From: Euryarchaeota archaeon UBA128
GTDB taxonomy: Archaea; Thermoplasmatota; Poseidoniia; Poseidoniales; Poseidoniaceae
Direction of reading: 5' to 3'
Length of the DNA: 9,127 nt
NCBI GenBank assembly: GCA_002496955.1
Contig: DALZ01000044.1
Location: 1-9,127 of the forward strand
Part shown: piece by piece, positions 1-8,500 of the stretch
How positions within the stretch are numbered: the first letter of the stretch is position 1
Layout: the number at the start of each line of letters is the position of its first letter
Position numbers and translations under genes: made by a program
Notes under the pieces: generated by a model
Seen by the model: the letters and a program-made list of their open reading frames with translations, nothing else
Told to the model about the DNA's origin: nothing
The model's database searches: none

Positions 1-957
1 CTGCTCACCTTTATCGAGATGTTGTTACTCCACTTTGTCGGACAGATGTCACTATTTGATTCTGTTAATCACGGGTTTACAACAATGGCAACCGGTGGTT
101 TCTCAACTAGAGATGCCTCAATTGGTTACTATGATTCTGTAGCAGTGGAAACAATAATCATAATCTTCATGTTTATTGGCGGAGTTAATTTTACTTTGAT
201 TTGGTTTTTAATTGCCAAGGAATACATGAAGGCTTTTGCCGATGAAGAGTTCAAAACTTACCTAGTATACATTTTTACAGCAGTGTTATTCATGATGGTG
301 GCGTTAATCTCTACTAATGTATCACTGGGCGACTCGTTTAGACAGAGTTTGTTCCACGCGCTATCAATTGGAACGTCGACTGGATATACTACCCAAGATT
401 ATGTCACGTGGCCAGTTATATCACAATTTGTGTTGATGATACTAATGATTGTCGGGGCTTGTGCTGGTTCAACTAGTGGGGGTTTGAAGTTGATGCGGAT
501 AATACTAGCGTTTAAAGTGGCAATGCGGGAACTTGTCAGAATAGCACAACCAAGAAAAATTAAGCAAATAAGAATGAACGGCGAGGTTGTAGAAGGTCAG
601 CAAATTGACAAGATTGTTGGAATGCTCTTCGTCTGGATTGGATTATTCGGAATATCAAGCATACTACTGGCTGTTTTGATGCTTGATGAATCATTTGAAA
701 GCATCATTGGTATCACTGCCTCTTCCCTTGGCAATACTGGACCTGCACTAGGTGCGTATGGACCAAGTAGTACATGGTCACCATTAAACTCAGGAGTGTT
801 GCTCTTTAGTTCGATTCTCATGTGGTTTGGCCGATTGGAGTTACTAACAGTAATTATCTTGCTGCACCCACGAACATGGCAGGATGAAAATAAGGAACAT
901 AGTGATAGACGAGCACTGGCACTGTTCAAGAAAATGTTACCAGGTAGAAAATCATAG
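1..957 (+). CDS. trkH: TrkH/KtrB-family potassium transporter, C-terminal part (5' truncated)
   Basis: This is the membrane pore subunit of a Trk/Ktr potassium uptake system, which normally works with a cytosolic TrkA/KtrA-type nucleotide-binding partner (none is visible here). The reading frame is open from base 1, so the first ATG at 19 is almost certainly internal and the gene begins outside the window. TrkH has four pore-loop repeats, and three are visible. ATGGFST (nt 88-108) is the second selectivity loop, GTSTGYTT (about nt 370-393) the third, and LGNTGPA (nt 727-747) the fourth. Between the third and fourth lies a glycine/serine-rich GSTSGG segment, which in the family forms the intramembrane gating loop. 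Long hydrophobic helices alternate with these loops. About 318 codons are present against roughly 480 for a whole protein. It stops with TAG directly against the convergent rfcL stop. The family call is firm; Trk versus Ktr subtype is not resolved. Confidence 0.93.
   Translation: MLTFIEMLLLHFVGQMSLFDSVNHGFTTMATGGFSTRDASIGYYDSVAVETIIIIFMFIGGVNFTLIWFLIAKEYMKAFADEEFKTYLVYIFTAVLFMMVALISTNVSLGDSFRQSLFHALSIGTSTGYTTQDYVTWPVISQFVLMILMIVGACAGSTSGGLKLMRIILAFKVAMRELVRIAQPRKIKQIRMNGEVVEGQQIDKIVGMLFVWIGLFGISSILLAVLMLDESFESIIGITASSLGNTGPALGAYGPSSTWSPLNSGVLLFSSILMWFGRLELLTVIILLHPRTWQDENKEHSDRRALALFKKMLPGRKS
928..934 (-). terminator. possible T-tract terminator for rfcL
   Basis: Read on the minus strand this is TTTTCTT, about 24 bases past the rfcL stop and inside the 3' end of trkH; a second short run of four T (948-951) is even closer. 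It mirrors the T-tract on the other strand. The evidence is positional and weak. Confidence 0.25.
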
Positions 958-2475
958 TCAAAATAATTTTCTTTGTCCCTTATCTGGAATACCTTTGGGC
1001 TTGCTTTCACCCACTAAATCATCACCTTGGTTTTCAGATTTGATACTCACAGTATGTTTTTTCGATTGGATTAAATTGTAACGAGCGATTAATTCCTTGG
1101 TTGATTTTCGCGTTTTGGGCAAACCGCACAGTGCAGCATGCTCATCCCCTGTGAGGCCAAGATCAATTGATAATGTGAAATCATCTATCATACCAACCTC
1201 AGATGTCTCGGAGTGAAGTGATATTAGCAGTGGTAATAATTCTTCTCGAACAGAGGATTTACTTGCACCGGAAATATCGGTCAATCGATTAATTATCGAG
1301 GACCTTCCGGTGTTTGCGCTGCGCCTCAAGAAATTTGGATAGCTCGGGTAGAGTTTTCCTGTTATCTCTGTTTGATTTACTACTGATGCTGCTAAACCAG
1401 AGATTTGGGAACTCCAATACCACGAGCGATGCGCGGTGTTTTCATACATTGCCATGAGCATTTTAGATGATTGACACAAAGCCAAGTTACCTCGGTCTAT
1501 TGCTTGCTTGTTGGAAAATATTGACGGATTATTCCAGTGTATCCAGTTGAGTAATTCTGAAGGTGATTTATCTATTGATATTCCGAGTTTTATAGCATTT
1601 TTAGCAGCATTAGTTTTGTACAACTTAGCCAATCCTGGGAAAACCTCCACTGCGACATCGCGCTCATTATTTTTGACATAATGGATGACTGTCGCCTCAT
1701 CTATAGAATTCTGCTCAGCTGAGCATATGACTTGCAAATCTCTGACCAAAGCGCGTAAATCGCCCGGGTTGTGGTCGACGAGGGCTTCTATGGCTGCAGA
1801 ATCATATTCTATTGCTTCGGACTTGAGAACTCTTCTAGCAATGTTTCGTAGAGCGTCCTTGCTGGCTCTGTCAAAATTGATGGTAATCAGCAATCGTTGA
1901 AATCTTTCGCGTGTTGCTCGCCAGTTGGATGATTTGCCCCAAAGACCCATTACTTCATTACAAGCTAAAATCACTGGTTGCTTTGTTTCTTTTAACAACT
2001 TCAACAACTCCGCTTTACCTCCGGTATCACCTTTAATTTGAGGAGTTTCTGAGGATTCAGGATTTACTGTTATAGCCGCATTGATTCTTGACTCACTTAC
2101 TGAACGCAGGCCACCTGTAAGGTGGTCTACTTCATCAATTAGAATCAAGGTTTTCTTGTCGGTGTTATCTGGACTAAAAAATAGCGAGCGGTGAGTAGCG
2201 CCCTTTGTAGCTGCCTTTCTTATGGAGGCTGCATTTCTAGCGTCGGAGGCGTTGAGTTCAATAACATTCCAGCCCATGTCTTGAGCAATTGCTCTTGCTA
2301 TTGTAGTCTTACCGACACCAGGCGGCCCGACCAGAAGAATTGCTTTATTTTTTGGAGTGCCGTTTTTCCAATCGTCCAACCACTTTCGTATTTTTTGCCG
2401 TTGCGCTTCATTTCCCTCCAAATGGCTCTCAGACTTCGGACGATGTCGCTCCGTCCAATCTGATACGGCTGCCAT
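958..2475 (-). CDS. rfcL: replication factor C large subunit (clamp loader)
   Basis: RfcL joins four RfcS subunits to form the clamp loader that opens PCNA and places it on primed DNA using ATP. The 505-residue product starts with the large-subunit motif WTERHRP (7-13). Then come Walker A GPPGVGKT (50-57), Walker B DEVD (114-117), the sensor-1 ACN (N173) and the sensor-2 GDLR (238-241), followed by an alpha-helical collar region (about 290-430) and a polar tail. The tail ends in GQRKLF, which resembles the start of a PCNA-interacting (PIP) box but stops before its last hydrophobic residues. About 25 extra residues (124-148) sit between Walker B and sensor 1 compared with the compact form I know from other archaea. 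The ATG at 2475 is the first in frame after an upstream TAA. No ribosome binding site is visible. It follows glyS by 57 bp on the same strand, suggesting co-transcription or a leaderless promoter in the gap. Confidence 0.95.
   Translation of the reverse strand: MAAVSDWTERHRPKSESHLEGNEAQRQKIRKWLDDWKNGTPKNKAILLVGPPGVGKTTIARAIAQDMGWNVIELNASDARNAASIRKAATKGATHRSLFFSPDNTDKKTLILIDEVDHLTGGLRSVSESRINAAITVNPESSETPQIKGDTGGKAELLKLLKETKQPVILACNEVMGLWGKSSNWRATRERFQRLLITINFDRASKDALRNIARRVLKSEAIEYDSAAIEALVDHNPGDLRALVRDLQVICSAEQNSIDEATVIHYVKNNERDVAVEVFPGLAKLYKTNAAKNAIKLGISIDKSPSELLNWIHWNNPSIFSNKQAIDRGNLALCQSSKMLMAMYENTAHRSWYWSSQISGLAASVVNQTEITGKLYPSYPNFLRRSANTGRSSIINRLTDISGASKSSVREELLPLLISLHSETSEVGMIDDFTLSIDLGLTGDEHAALCGLPKTRKSTKELIARYNLIQSKKHTVSIKSENQGDDLVGESKPKGIPDKGQRKLF
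967..974 (+). terminator. possible T-tract terminator for trkH
   Basis: The sequence TTTTCTTT lies 10 bases beyond the trkH stop, inside the 3' end of the convergent rfcL. Archaeal RNA polymerase can terminate at T-rich tracts without a hairpin, and none is visible. The assignment rests on position and composition only. Confidence 0.3.
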
Positions 2476-2496
2476 AATATTTCTTGGTGGTGACGG

Positions 2497-2508
2497 TTAT
2501 TCAATTTT
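2497..2508 (-). promoter_or_regulatory. possible TATA-like element for a leaderless rfcL transcript
   Basis: On the minus strand the AT-rich string AAAATTGAATAA lies about 22-33 bases upstream of the rfcL ATG. That is the spacing expected of a TATA box if transcription starts at the ATG, and no Shine-Dalgarno sequence is present in the 57 bp glyS-rfcL gap. It is a poor match to an ideal archaeal TATA box, so this is a weak inference. Confidence 0.22.
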
Positions 2509-2532
2509 GACGATGTTTACAATTTGAATATG

Positions 2533-4212
2533 TCACAAATCCAATATTTGGACCCGCTTCTGTTCGCCAGTATCCCGCTGCCTGAGGGTAACCGAATCGT
2601 CATCCAACGATTGATGATCTATTGTCACACAAATCGGTATACCTATTTCGTCTGCTCTGGCATATCGACGACCAATCGAGCCACTCGAATCATAAATTGC
2701 AACAACACCTCTCTTACTATTCAGAATATTACTGACCTTTTGAGCGATTTCCTGCATCCCATTTTTTTCAAACAGAGGGAAAACGGCGTAATCAACCGGC
2801 ACAACATCGGGATTTAGCCGCATTACAGTATAACTCTCGTCTTGTTTCTCTATCTCTTGGTATGCGTGGTCTAAAATATGCCAGATAATGCGATCTATTC
2901 CAAACGCTGGTTCAACTACGTGAGGGATAAACCACTCACCAGTAATCAAATCTGTCCGTTGCAACCGTTTAACATGGCTTGAATCGACTACAACCACTTC
3001 CTTATCCAAGATTATTTCACAGGGAAATTGTGTATCGCTTGGAAGTTTTTCTACTGCGTCCTTGACTTGGCCAGCTTGACTCCTAAATGCTGGACCTGCT
3101 ACTGACCCTTCTATCGTCCAACCGTCGATGATTACTTCCTTTGGTTCCGGAAACTCTCGTCTTGCCCGTAGGGTTTTGCCAGTATAGTTCTCATGAGATT
3201 GCAAATCGTAACAACCTCTGTGAGCTATTCCAACACATTCTACCCAACCGTATGAACCGTGAATTTCAGCATCCCAGCAATCCGTTGCGTAATGAGCCAT
3301 TTCATTCGTTTCATGTTGACGAAATCTAATTCTTGATTTGTCAATTCCAACATTGACTAAAAAATCATAGGTCTTTGCCATGAAAAGGCCAACTGTTCCA
3401 TGTCTTATTATTCCAGAATCTACTGCTTCTGCGATAGTAATACTTAGCTCACCCTTATCTTCACTTAGCATTACCATTTGTAACCCTGACCACTGAGTAT
3501 AATCGTGATTTAATGGTGCTTCAGGATCTATAAAATATTCCATTTCAGCCATATTAAATTCACGTAATCTTATCATGCCTTGTCGTGGTGAAATTTCATT
3601 TCGATAACCCTTGCCAATCTGAACGGCACCAAAGGGTAATTTCTCACGGAAGTGTCGATATAAAGCCGGAAAAGATGTGAACATTCCCTGAGCAGTCTCA
3701 GGCCGTAAAAACCCCTCACGGCCAGAATTGCCTGCCCCTATTCTAGTACTGAACATCAAATTCTGAGATATTATTGTTGACCATTTATTAGTCCCACAAG
3801 CGGGACACTGCGGTGCAGATTTTTCCAAGAGAGATTGCAATTCTAATTTGGAAAGCGAATCAGGGTTTGGATGAAATTCTTCAAGCAAGGTATCTGCTCT
3901 ACTTACTTCATCACACGATATGCAGGAAGTCATGTAGTCGGAAAATTCCCCCACATGTCCGCTCGCTTCTAATACCTCATAGGGGGTTATTGTTGGGCAG
4001 GAAATCTCAGTAACATTCCCCATTGACGTCCAGTGTTCCAGCCATAGTTGGTTTACACGATTACGTAATCGTCCACCATTTGGACCGAAGTCATACAATC
4101 CTTTCGAGCCACCGTGAATTTCAAAGGCTGGAAGGATAAATCCTCGCCTTTTGAGCATGCCAGACAAGCGTTCTAGTCTGGCTCCAGAATCAGATTCCAT
4201 TGGTCTTACCAT
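2533..4212 (-). CDS. glyS: glycyl-tRNA synthetase, archaeal/eukaryotic alpha2 type
   Basis: This cytosolic class II synthetase charges tRNA-Gly with glycine using ATP. The 559-residue protein shows the family architecture. The N-terminus carries RRGFILPAFEIHGG and YDFGPNGG (22-47, class II motif 1 region). Two Cys pairs, C97-x2-C100 and C136-x2-C139, probably bind zinc in the insertion. LRPETAQG (169-176) contacts glycine and ATP. The motif 2 region, with YRNEISPRQG and LREFNMAEMEYF, spans 203-227. GWVECVGIAHR lies near 322-332, and motif 3 VEPAFGIDRIIWHIL is at 433-447. The C-terminal anticodon-binding domain (about 470-557) includes YDSSGSIGRRYARADEIG. Length is normal for archaeal GlyRS. 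ATG 4212 is the first available start; Met5 (4200) is a possible alternative, and neither has a clear ribosome binding site. It is divergent from the lipid reductase gene and leads the glyS-rfcL pair. Confidence 0.97.
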   Translation of the reverse strand: MVRPMESDSGARLERLSGMLKRRGFILPAFEIHGGSKGLYDFGPNGGRLRNRVNQLWLEHWTSMGNVTEISCPTITPYEVLEASGHVGEFSDYMTSCISCDEVSRADTLLEEFHPNPDSLSKLELQSLLEKSAPQCPACGTNKWSTIISQNLMFSTRIGAGNSGREGFLRPETAQGMFTSFPALYRHFREKLPFGAVQIGKGYRNEISPRQGMIRLREFNMAEMEYFIDPEAPLNHDYTQWSGLQMVMLSEDKGELSITIAEAVDSGIIRHGTVGLFMAKTYDFLVNVGIDKSRIRFRQHETNEMAHYATDCWDAEIHGSYGWVECVGIAHRGCYDLQSHENYTGKTLRARREFPEPKEVIIDGWTIEGSVAGPAFRSQAGQVKDAVEKLPSDTQFPCEIILDKEVVVVDSSHVKRLQRTDLITGEWFIPHVVEPAFGIDRIIWHILDHAYQEIEKQDESYTVMRLNPDVVPVDYAVFPLFEKNGMQEIAQKVSNILNSKRGVVAIYDSSGSIGRRYARADEIGIPICVTIDHQSLDDDSVTLRQRDTGEQKRVQILDL

Positions 4213-4309
4213 GTGTATCGAATAGTTTCTTACCTTTGAAATTGACCTTGAATATTCTTCATATGTCGCAAATACGCATGGTTAAGAAGAGCCCCCGCAA
4301 CGGGTCATC
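4213..4309. promoter_or_regulatory. divergent glyS / geranylgeranyl reductase intergenic region
   Basis: This 97 bp gap must hold promoters for both outward-facing genes. Its centre is AT-rich, with the perfect 8 bp palindrome GAATATTC (4250-4257) and a nearby TCATATG (4259-4265), either of which could serve TATA boxes in both directions. The plus side changes abruptly to a GC-rich leader (4291-4304). No Shine-Dalgarno sequence precedes either start. That promoters lie here follows from gene orientation; the exact elements are uncertain. Confidence 0.45.
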
Positions 4310-5410
4310 ATGACACATGACTTCGATTACGATTTGATTGTAATCGGAGGTGGGCCTGCTGGTAGCACCGTGGCTCGCTATGCCGCTGAGGCTGGCATCA
4401 GTGTGTTAGTTTTGGACGCCAGAGGCTCAATCGGCACACCACTACAATGCGGTGAATTAGTGCCCACAAATGATGAAATGAGGCGCCTATGCCCAGATGT
4501 GCCAGACATGGACGATTTGTTTCAAACACCAAATCATGCAATATCTCGAACTTGCGACACCATGAACATAATTACTCCATCAGGAAAATCTTTGTCCTAT
4601 AATTTCGAAGGTTACATTCTCAACAGAGTTGCTCATGATGAAGCACTTGTCGAGTTAGCTAAGCAGGCTGGAGCAAAGTATCTGGTGAAATCATTCGTCG
4701 AGCATGTTGATGAAAACATAGTTACCTTGAGGAACGGAGACAAACACAGTGCCAAAGTAATCGTCGGTGCAGGGGGACACAAAGATCCAGTTCGGCGAAA
4801 ATATTGGTCTGAGAAGTCAGTCAATATCCCAGTCAAATTCGAACTTAAAGATGGCGACTATGGTGACGCAGTAGAATTGCATTTTGGTTCGATGGCCCCA
4901 GGCGGATACGCATGGATGTTTCCCAAATCGAGGGGAGCCAACATCGGGTTGGGAATTCAAAAGAACTTTGCTAAAGGCAAACCCTTGAACAAATATTCAA
5001 GCGACTTTATCGACAAATACGACGGTGAAACTACCTACAAAGGAGCCGGGTCATTACCTATGTCGGGAACTATCAAGACATTTGTAAAAGGTAATATGAT
5101 GCTTGTTGGTGATTCAGCGGGAATGGTTTTGCCCTCAAATGGTGCTGGGATAACAATCGCTATGGTTGGTGGTAGAATCGCCGGCCAGACAGTGGCCAAC
5201 CACATCCTGAACGGTGAGCCATTAACTAACTACGAAAAAATGTGGCAACAACAAATGGGGAAAGTCATGAAGAATTCTAAAAGATCGTTCAAAATTGGTA
5301 GCCTCATGTTCAGAATGCCTGACAGATTATTGGACCTGTTCTTTAATCGCTTAACGAAAGGTATAGTGTGGCGTGCAGTGACCTGTAGGAAGATGTTCTG
5401 GATATTCTAG
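4310..5410 (+). CDS. geranylgeranyl reductase family flavoprotein (archaeal lipid saturation)
   Basis: Members of this FAD-dependent family reduce the double bonds of geranylgeranyl chains on archaeal ether lipids, giving saturated archaeol and its tetraether derivatives; some relatives act on chlorophyll or menaquinone side chains. The 366-residue protein opens with a Rossmann dinucleotide motif, GGGPAGS (13-19), and an acidic residue (D36) ending the second strand. The hallmark PLQCGE (44-49, Cys47) follows, then NRVAHDEAL (104-112), APGGYAWMFPK (195-205), and the second FAD motif LVGDSAGMV (264-272), which leads into PSNGAGI. It is roughly 30 residues shorter than many archaeal homologues, mainly at the C-terminus. 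The start at 4310 is the first ATG after an in-frame TAA at 4283. It is followed by the helicase gene on the same strand after 106 bp. The family is firm; the exact substrate and electron donor are inferred from archaeal context. Confidence 0.92.
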   Translation: MTHDFDYDLIVIGGGPAGSTVARYAAEAGISVLVLDARGSIGTPLQCGELVPTNDEMRRLCPDVPDMDDLFQTPNHAISRTCDTMNIITPSGKSLSYNFEGYILNRVAHDEALVELAKQAGAKYLVKSFVEHVDENIVTLRNGDKHSAKVIVGAGGHKDPVRRKYWSEKSVNIPVKFELKDGDYGDAVELHFGSMAPGGYAWMFPKSRGANIGLGIQKNFAKGKPLNKYSSDFIDKYDGETTYKGAGSLPMSGTIKTFVKGNMMLVGDSAGMVLPSNGAGITIAMVGGRIAGQTVANHILNGEPLTNYEKMWQQQMGKVMKNSKRSFKIGSLMFRMPDRLLDLFFNRLTKGIVWRAVTCRKMFWIF

Positions 5411-5453
5411 CCCATACACTGATTCTTTCAACAAAAAATTCCACTACACATCC

Positions 5454-5460
5454 CATATAG
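5454..5460 (+). promoter_or_regulatory. possible TATA-like element upstream of lhr
   Basis: CATATAG lies 56 bases before the lhr ATG in a 106 bp gap. A start site about 27 bases downstream would fall near 5484, giving a leader of roughly 33 bases that begins at the TTCACTG repeats. An A/T-rich run at 5430-5440 is an alternative. This is positional inference only. Confidence 0.25.
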
Positions 5461-5484
5461 CGAAGTTTTCAAGTAGTTGTTGCA

Positions 5485-5511
5485 TTCACTGCGCTTCACT
5501 GGGGTAGTGAA
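5485..5511 (+). repeat. tandem TTCACTG boxes with an inverted AGTGAA half
   Basis: TTCACTG occurs at 5485-5491 and again at 5495-5501, ten bases apart, and its inverted core AGTGAA follows at 5506-5511. The second box and the inverted half form a perfect 6 bp stem around a GGGGT loop, ending five bases before the lhr ATG. It could be a protein-binding operator, an RNA hairpin affecting initiation, or chance. The overlapping GGGGTAGTG is the only G-rich sequence near this start that might act as a weak ribosome binding site. Confidence 0.4.
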
Positions 5512-5516
5512 AGAAA

Positions 5517-8500
5517 ATGGTCCAAATTGAGTATCTTGATAGTCCACAAGATACTAACAACTTACTTGAAATGCTCTGCCCACCGGTAAGAAATTGGTTC
5601 AAAGATAAGTTTCCAGATTTCACTAGACCCCAAAAACTTGCAATTCCAGCGATAATGGAAAAGAAACATCTGTTACTTTGTTCACCAACAGGATCGGGTA
5701 AGACATTAACTGCTTTTCTTACGGTAATCGACAAATTGGTCAGAATGGCACTAGACGGAAAGTTACAGAAAAAAGTTCACTGTGTTTACATTTCACCAAT
5801 CAAAGCTCTTGCCAACGATATTCAACGAAACCTAATCGGACCGCTAACCGAAATCGCAGAGGATTATTTACCTGACCGTGCTCAAGAAATAAAGGTTGGA
5901 CTGCGAACCGGAGACACCCCCCAATCTGAACGGCAGAGAATGCTCAAGCACCCTCCACACATTTTGATAACTACTCCTGAAAGCCTAGCCATTGCTATTA
6001 CTTCTCCAAGATTTCAGCCAATTGTAAGCGAATTAGAGTATATGATTGTTGATGAACTTCATTCGCTGGTACCAACAAAAAGAGGAGTCCATTTGGGACT
6101 GACCCTATCATATCTCGACACGCTACTAAAAACGCCTGTGCAGAGAATTGGTATATCCGCTACAATGGAGCCGCTTGAGAAAGTTGCTCAATACCTTGTA
6201 TCCAGTGACGACAGAGAAAGTCGAGGTGATGAAAGCCAAGTTAGTATTGCTAAAGTTTCCGGATCAAGGGAATTAGATTTGGATATTATCATACCTGATA
6301 ATAGATTTAGCGACCTTTCAGTAATGAAAGTATTAGAAAAAAATATTGAAGTTATTGCCGACCTTATTGCTGCTCACACAACTACACTTGTCTTTGCCAA
6401 CACCAGAAAAATGACCGAAACCTTAGTTCAACGATTACGCCCACACCTAGGAGATTTGGTTGCTGGACATCACGGTTCAATGGACAAAAAAATTCGTCTA
6501 GATGTCGAAAAACGATTGAAACACGGGCATCTCAGAGCAGTAGTCACCTCATCTTCACTAGAGATGGGTATTGACATAGGCTCAGTTGACCTAGTAATAC
6601 AAGTTGGTAGCCCGGGAGACATTGCCACTGCATTACAGCGTATAGGGCGGGCTGGACACCATGTTGGCGGCATACCCCGAGCCAGATTTTTACCAACCAG
6701 TGTTGACGATTTGATTGAACTTGCAGCACTACAATCGGCAATACAAAAAGGCGAAATGGATATTTTGCATTTCCCAGAGAATTGTTTAGACGTTGTAGCC
6801 CAATTTATGATTGGCTTAGTCATAATAAATCAAATTGATATCGATGAAGCTTACGAAGTTATAGTTAATGCATGGTCCTATCGTAATTTCGAATATGATG
6901 ACTTTATCGAAGTTCTTGACATGCTCGAGGAGGAGAGACGCGTATGGGTGGATTGGGAAGAAAACATCTACGGCAAACGTGGCTATTCAAGAATGATATA
7001 TTACACAAACATTGGGACCATCGCACCCGATAATTCCTACCTAGTTTTTAATGCTGAAGGCTCTGTGTTGGGGCAATTAAGTGGCTCCTTCGTTTCAAAT
7101 CTGCGAAGTGGTGATGTTATCTTGTTAGGCGGCTCGACTTATCGAGTTACCAATATACAAGGAACAAGGGTAAACGTTACCGCAGTAACTGGCTATCGGC
7201 CAACTGTTCCGTCATGGTCTGGAGAGGCCCGTTCAAGATCAAGGGAACTTTCCAGCGCTTTGCTAGAACTTATTGGCCACTGTATTGTTGCATTGAGAAA
7301 AGAAATAGACCCACGTATGATATTATGTGATGCGTATGGGCTTTCCAACATTGTTGCAAATTCGATTGCTCGTCATCTTGAAGAACACTCGATTGATTCA
7401 TTCCAAGTTCCTGACCCTAACCGTATATTAGTTGAACAAATCATTAGCGGAGGCCATCCGACATATATGATAACCACCTGCCGAGGAAGAGGATTCAACA
7501 CTGCACTTGGTTACTTTTTAGCCGGATTGGCAGAGAGTAATGGAATAAGTGTAATTGAAATGTCATTCGATGAAAATGGCTTGTTACTGCGGACCTCACA
7601 AGAAATTGAACCAAGAGACATGTATGATTCTTTTGTCAGTCAAAATCATATTGAAGTAATTGAAAGATATATCATCAATACTCAAATATTCGCTAAGCGA
7701 TTCAAAGAGGTTGCCGGTCGTTCGCTAATCATACCTAAACGAATTGGTGCCGATGAAATAAGTCCGCAGGTGTTCCAACAAAAGGCCGATGCGCTGCTTA
7801 ATAAGCACAGAACAATCGAAGACAGTTTACTAATGAGAGAAGCAAAAAATGAGATTATGTTCGCTGATATCGACCTAAATAGTCTGAATGATTTTCTGGA
7901 GTTATGTGTCGATGGTAGAGCGAGAATAGTTCATCAAAAAATGACGATACCGTCTCGATTAGGAATGTCACTATTCATGTCAGCCTTCGAGGACTTGATG
8001 TCAATGAAAACACGAGCGTTCTTGGTCAAAGACATCGACCCGACAATTTTGCAGCGGTTACTCGGGACTAGGAGTCTGGCAACTGAATTGTCGGAGCGTG
8101 AGTTAAACGAATATTATCTAGATAAAGCACCTATACCGACTGATTCTGCTGGTCTGCTAAATTTAATGTCTCACGGTGGTGGTTTAGAAAAGTCATTTAA
8201 CAACCCACTATACTTAGAAAAGTTACAAAATGTAGACCAGGAAATTCTTCGTGGTTGGGTACAGAAACTTTGCCAAGCAGGAGAGATTGTCAAGATTCGC
8301 AAAACCGGTTCTGTGGAACTAGACGAGAAATGGTTCACTCCGTACATGGCAGAGATACACGGAACTCTGGGATGCTTAGCTACCAACGGTGGTAAAGATG
8401 TCAAAGATTTAAGAGAACTCCACACTGAAGGAATGGAGTATGAAATCTCTACTGCATACGATGGTTTGAAGCCTGTAAAGTGGAAAACCATGAAAATTAG

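Noticed and set aside
597..1010. Minus-strand open frame spanning the trkH-rfcL junction, as a possible gene overlapping both ends
   Set aside because: It runs antisense to trkH pore-loop coding and out of frame with rfcL, and its translation has no recognisable motif. The two real genes fully account for the region.
3217..3225. A-H-R in GlyRS where eukaryotic and many archaeal enzymes have A-D-R
   Set aside because: This position is known to vary between Asp, His and Ser in functional glycyl-tRNA synthetases, and all other active-site motifs are intact, so it does not signal loss of function.
4294..4304. CCCG-CAA-CGGG mini-hairpin just upstream of the reductase gene
   Set aside because: A 4 bp stem with a 3-base loop is too small to separate from chance, although the GC-rich patch in an AT-rich gap is visible.
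6470..6823. Minus-strand open frame of 117 codons inside lhr
   Set aside because: It lies opposite strongly conserved helicase motifs, and its translation is Cys/Ser/Pro-rich with no recognisable domain. It is a shadow of the real gene, as are the minus-strand frames at 5486-5734 and 8171-8491.
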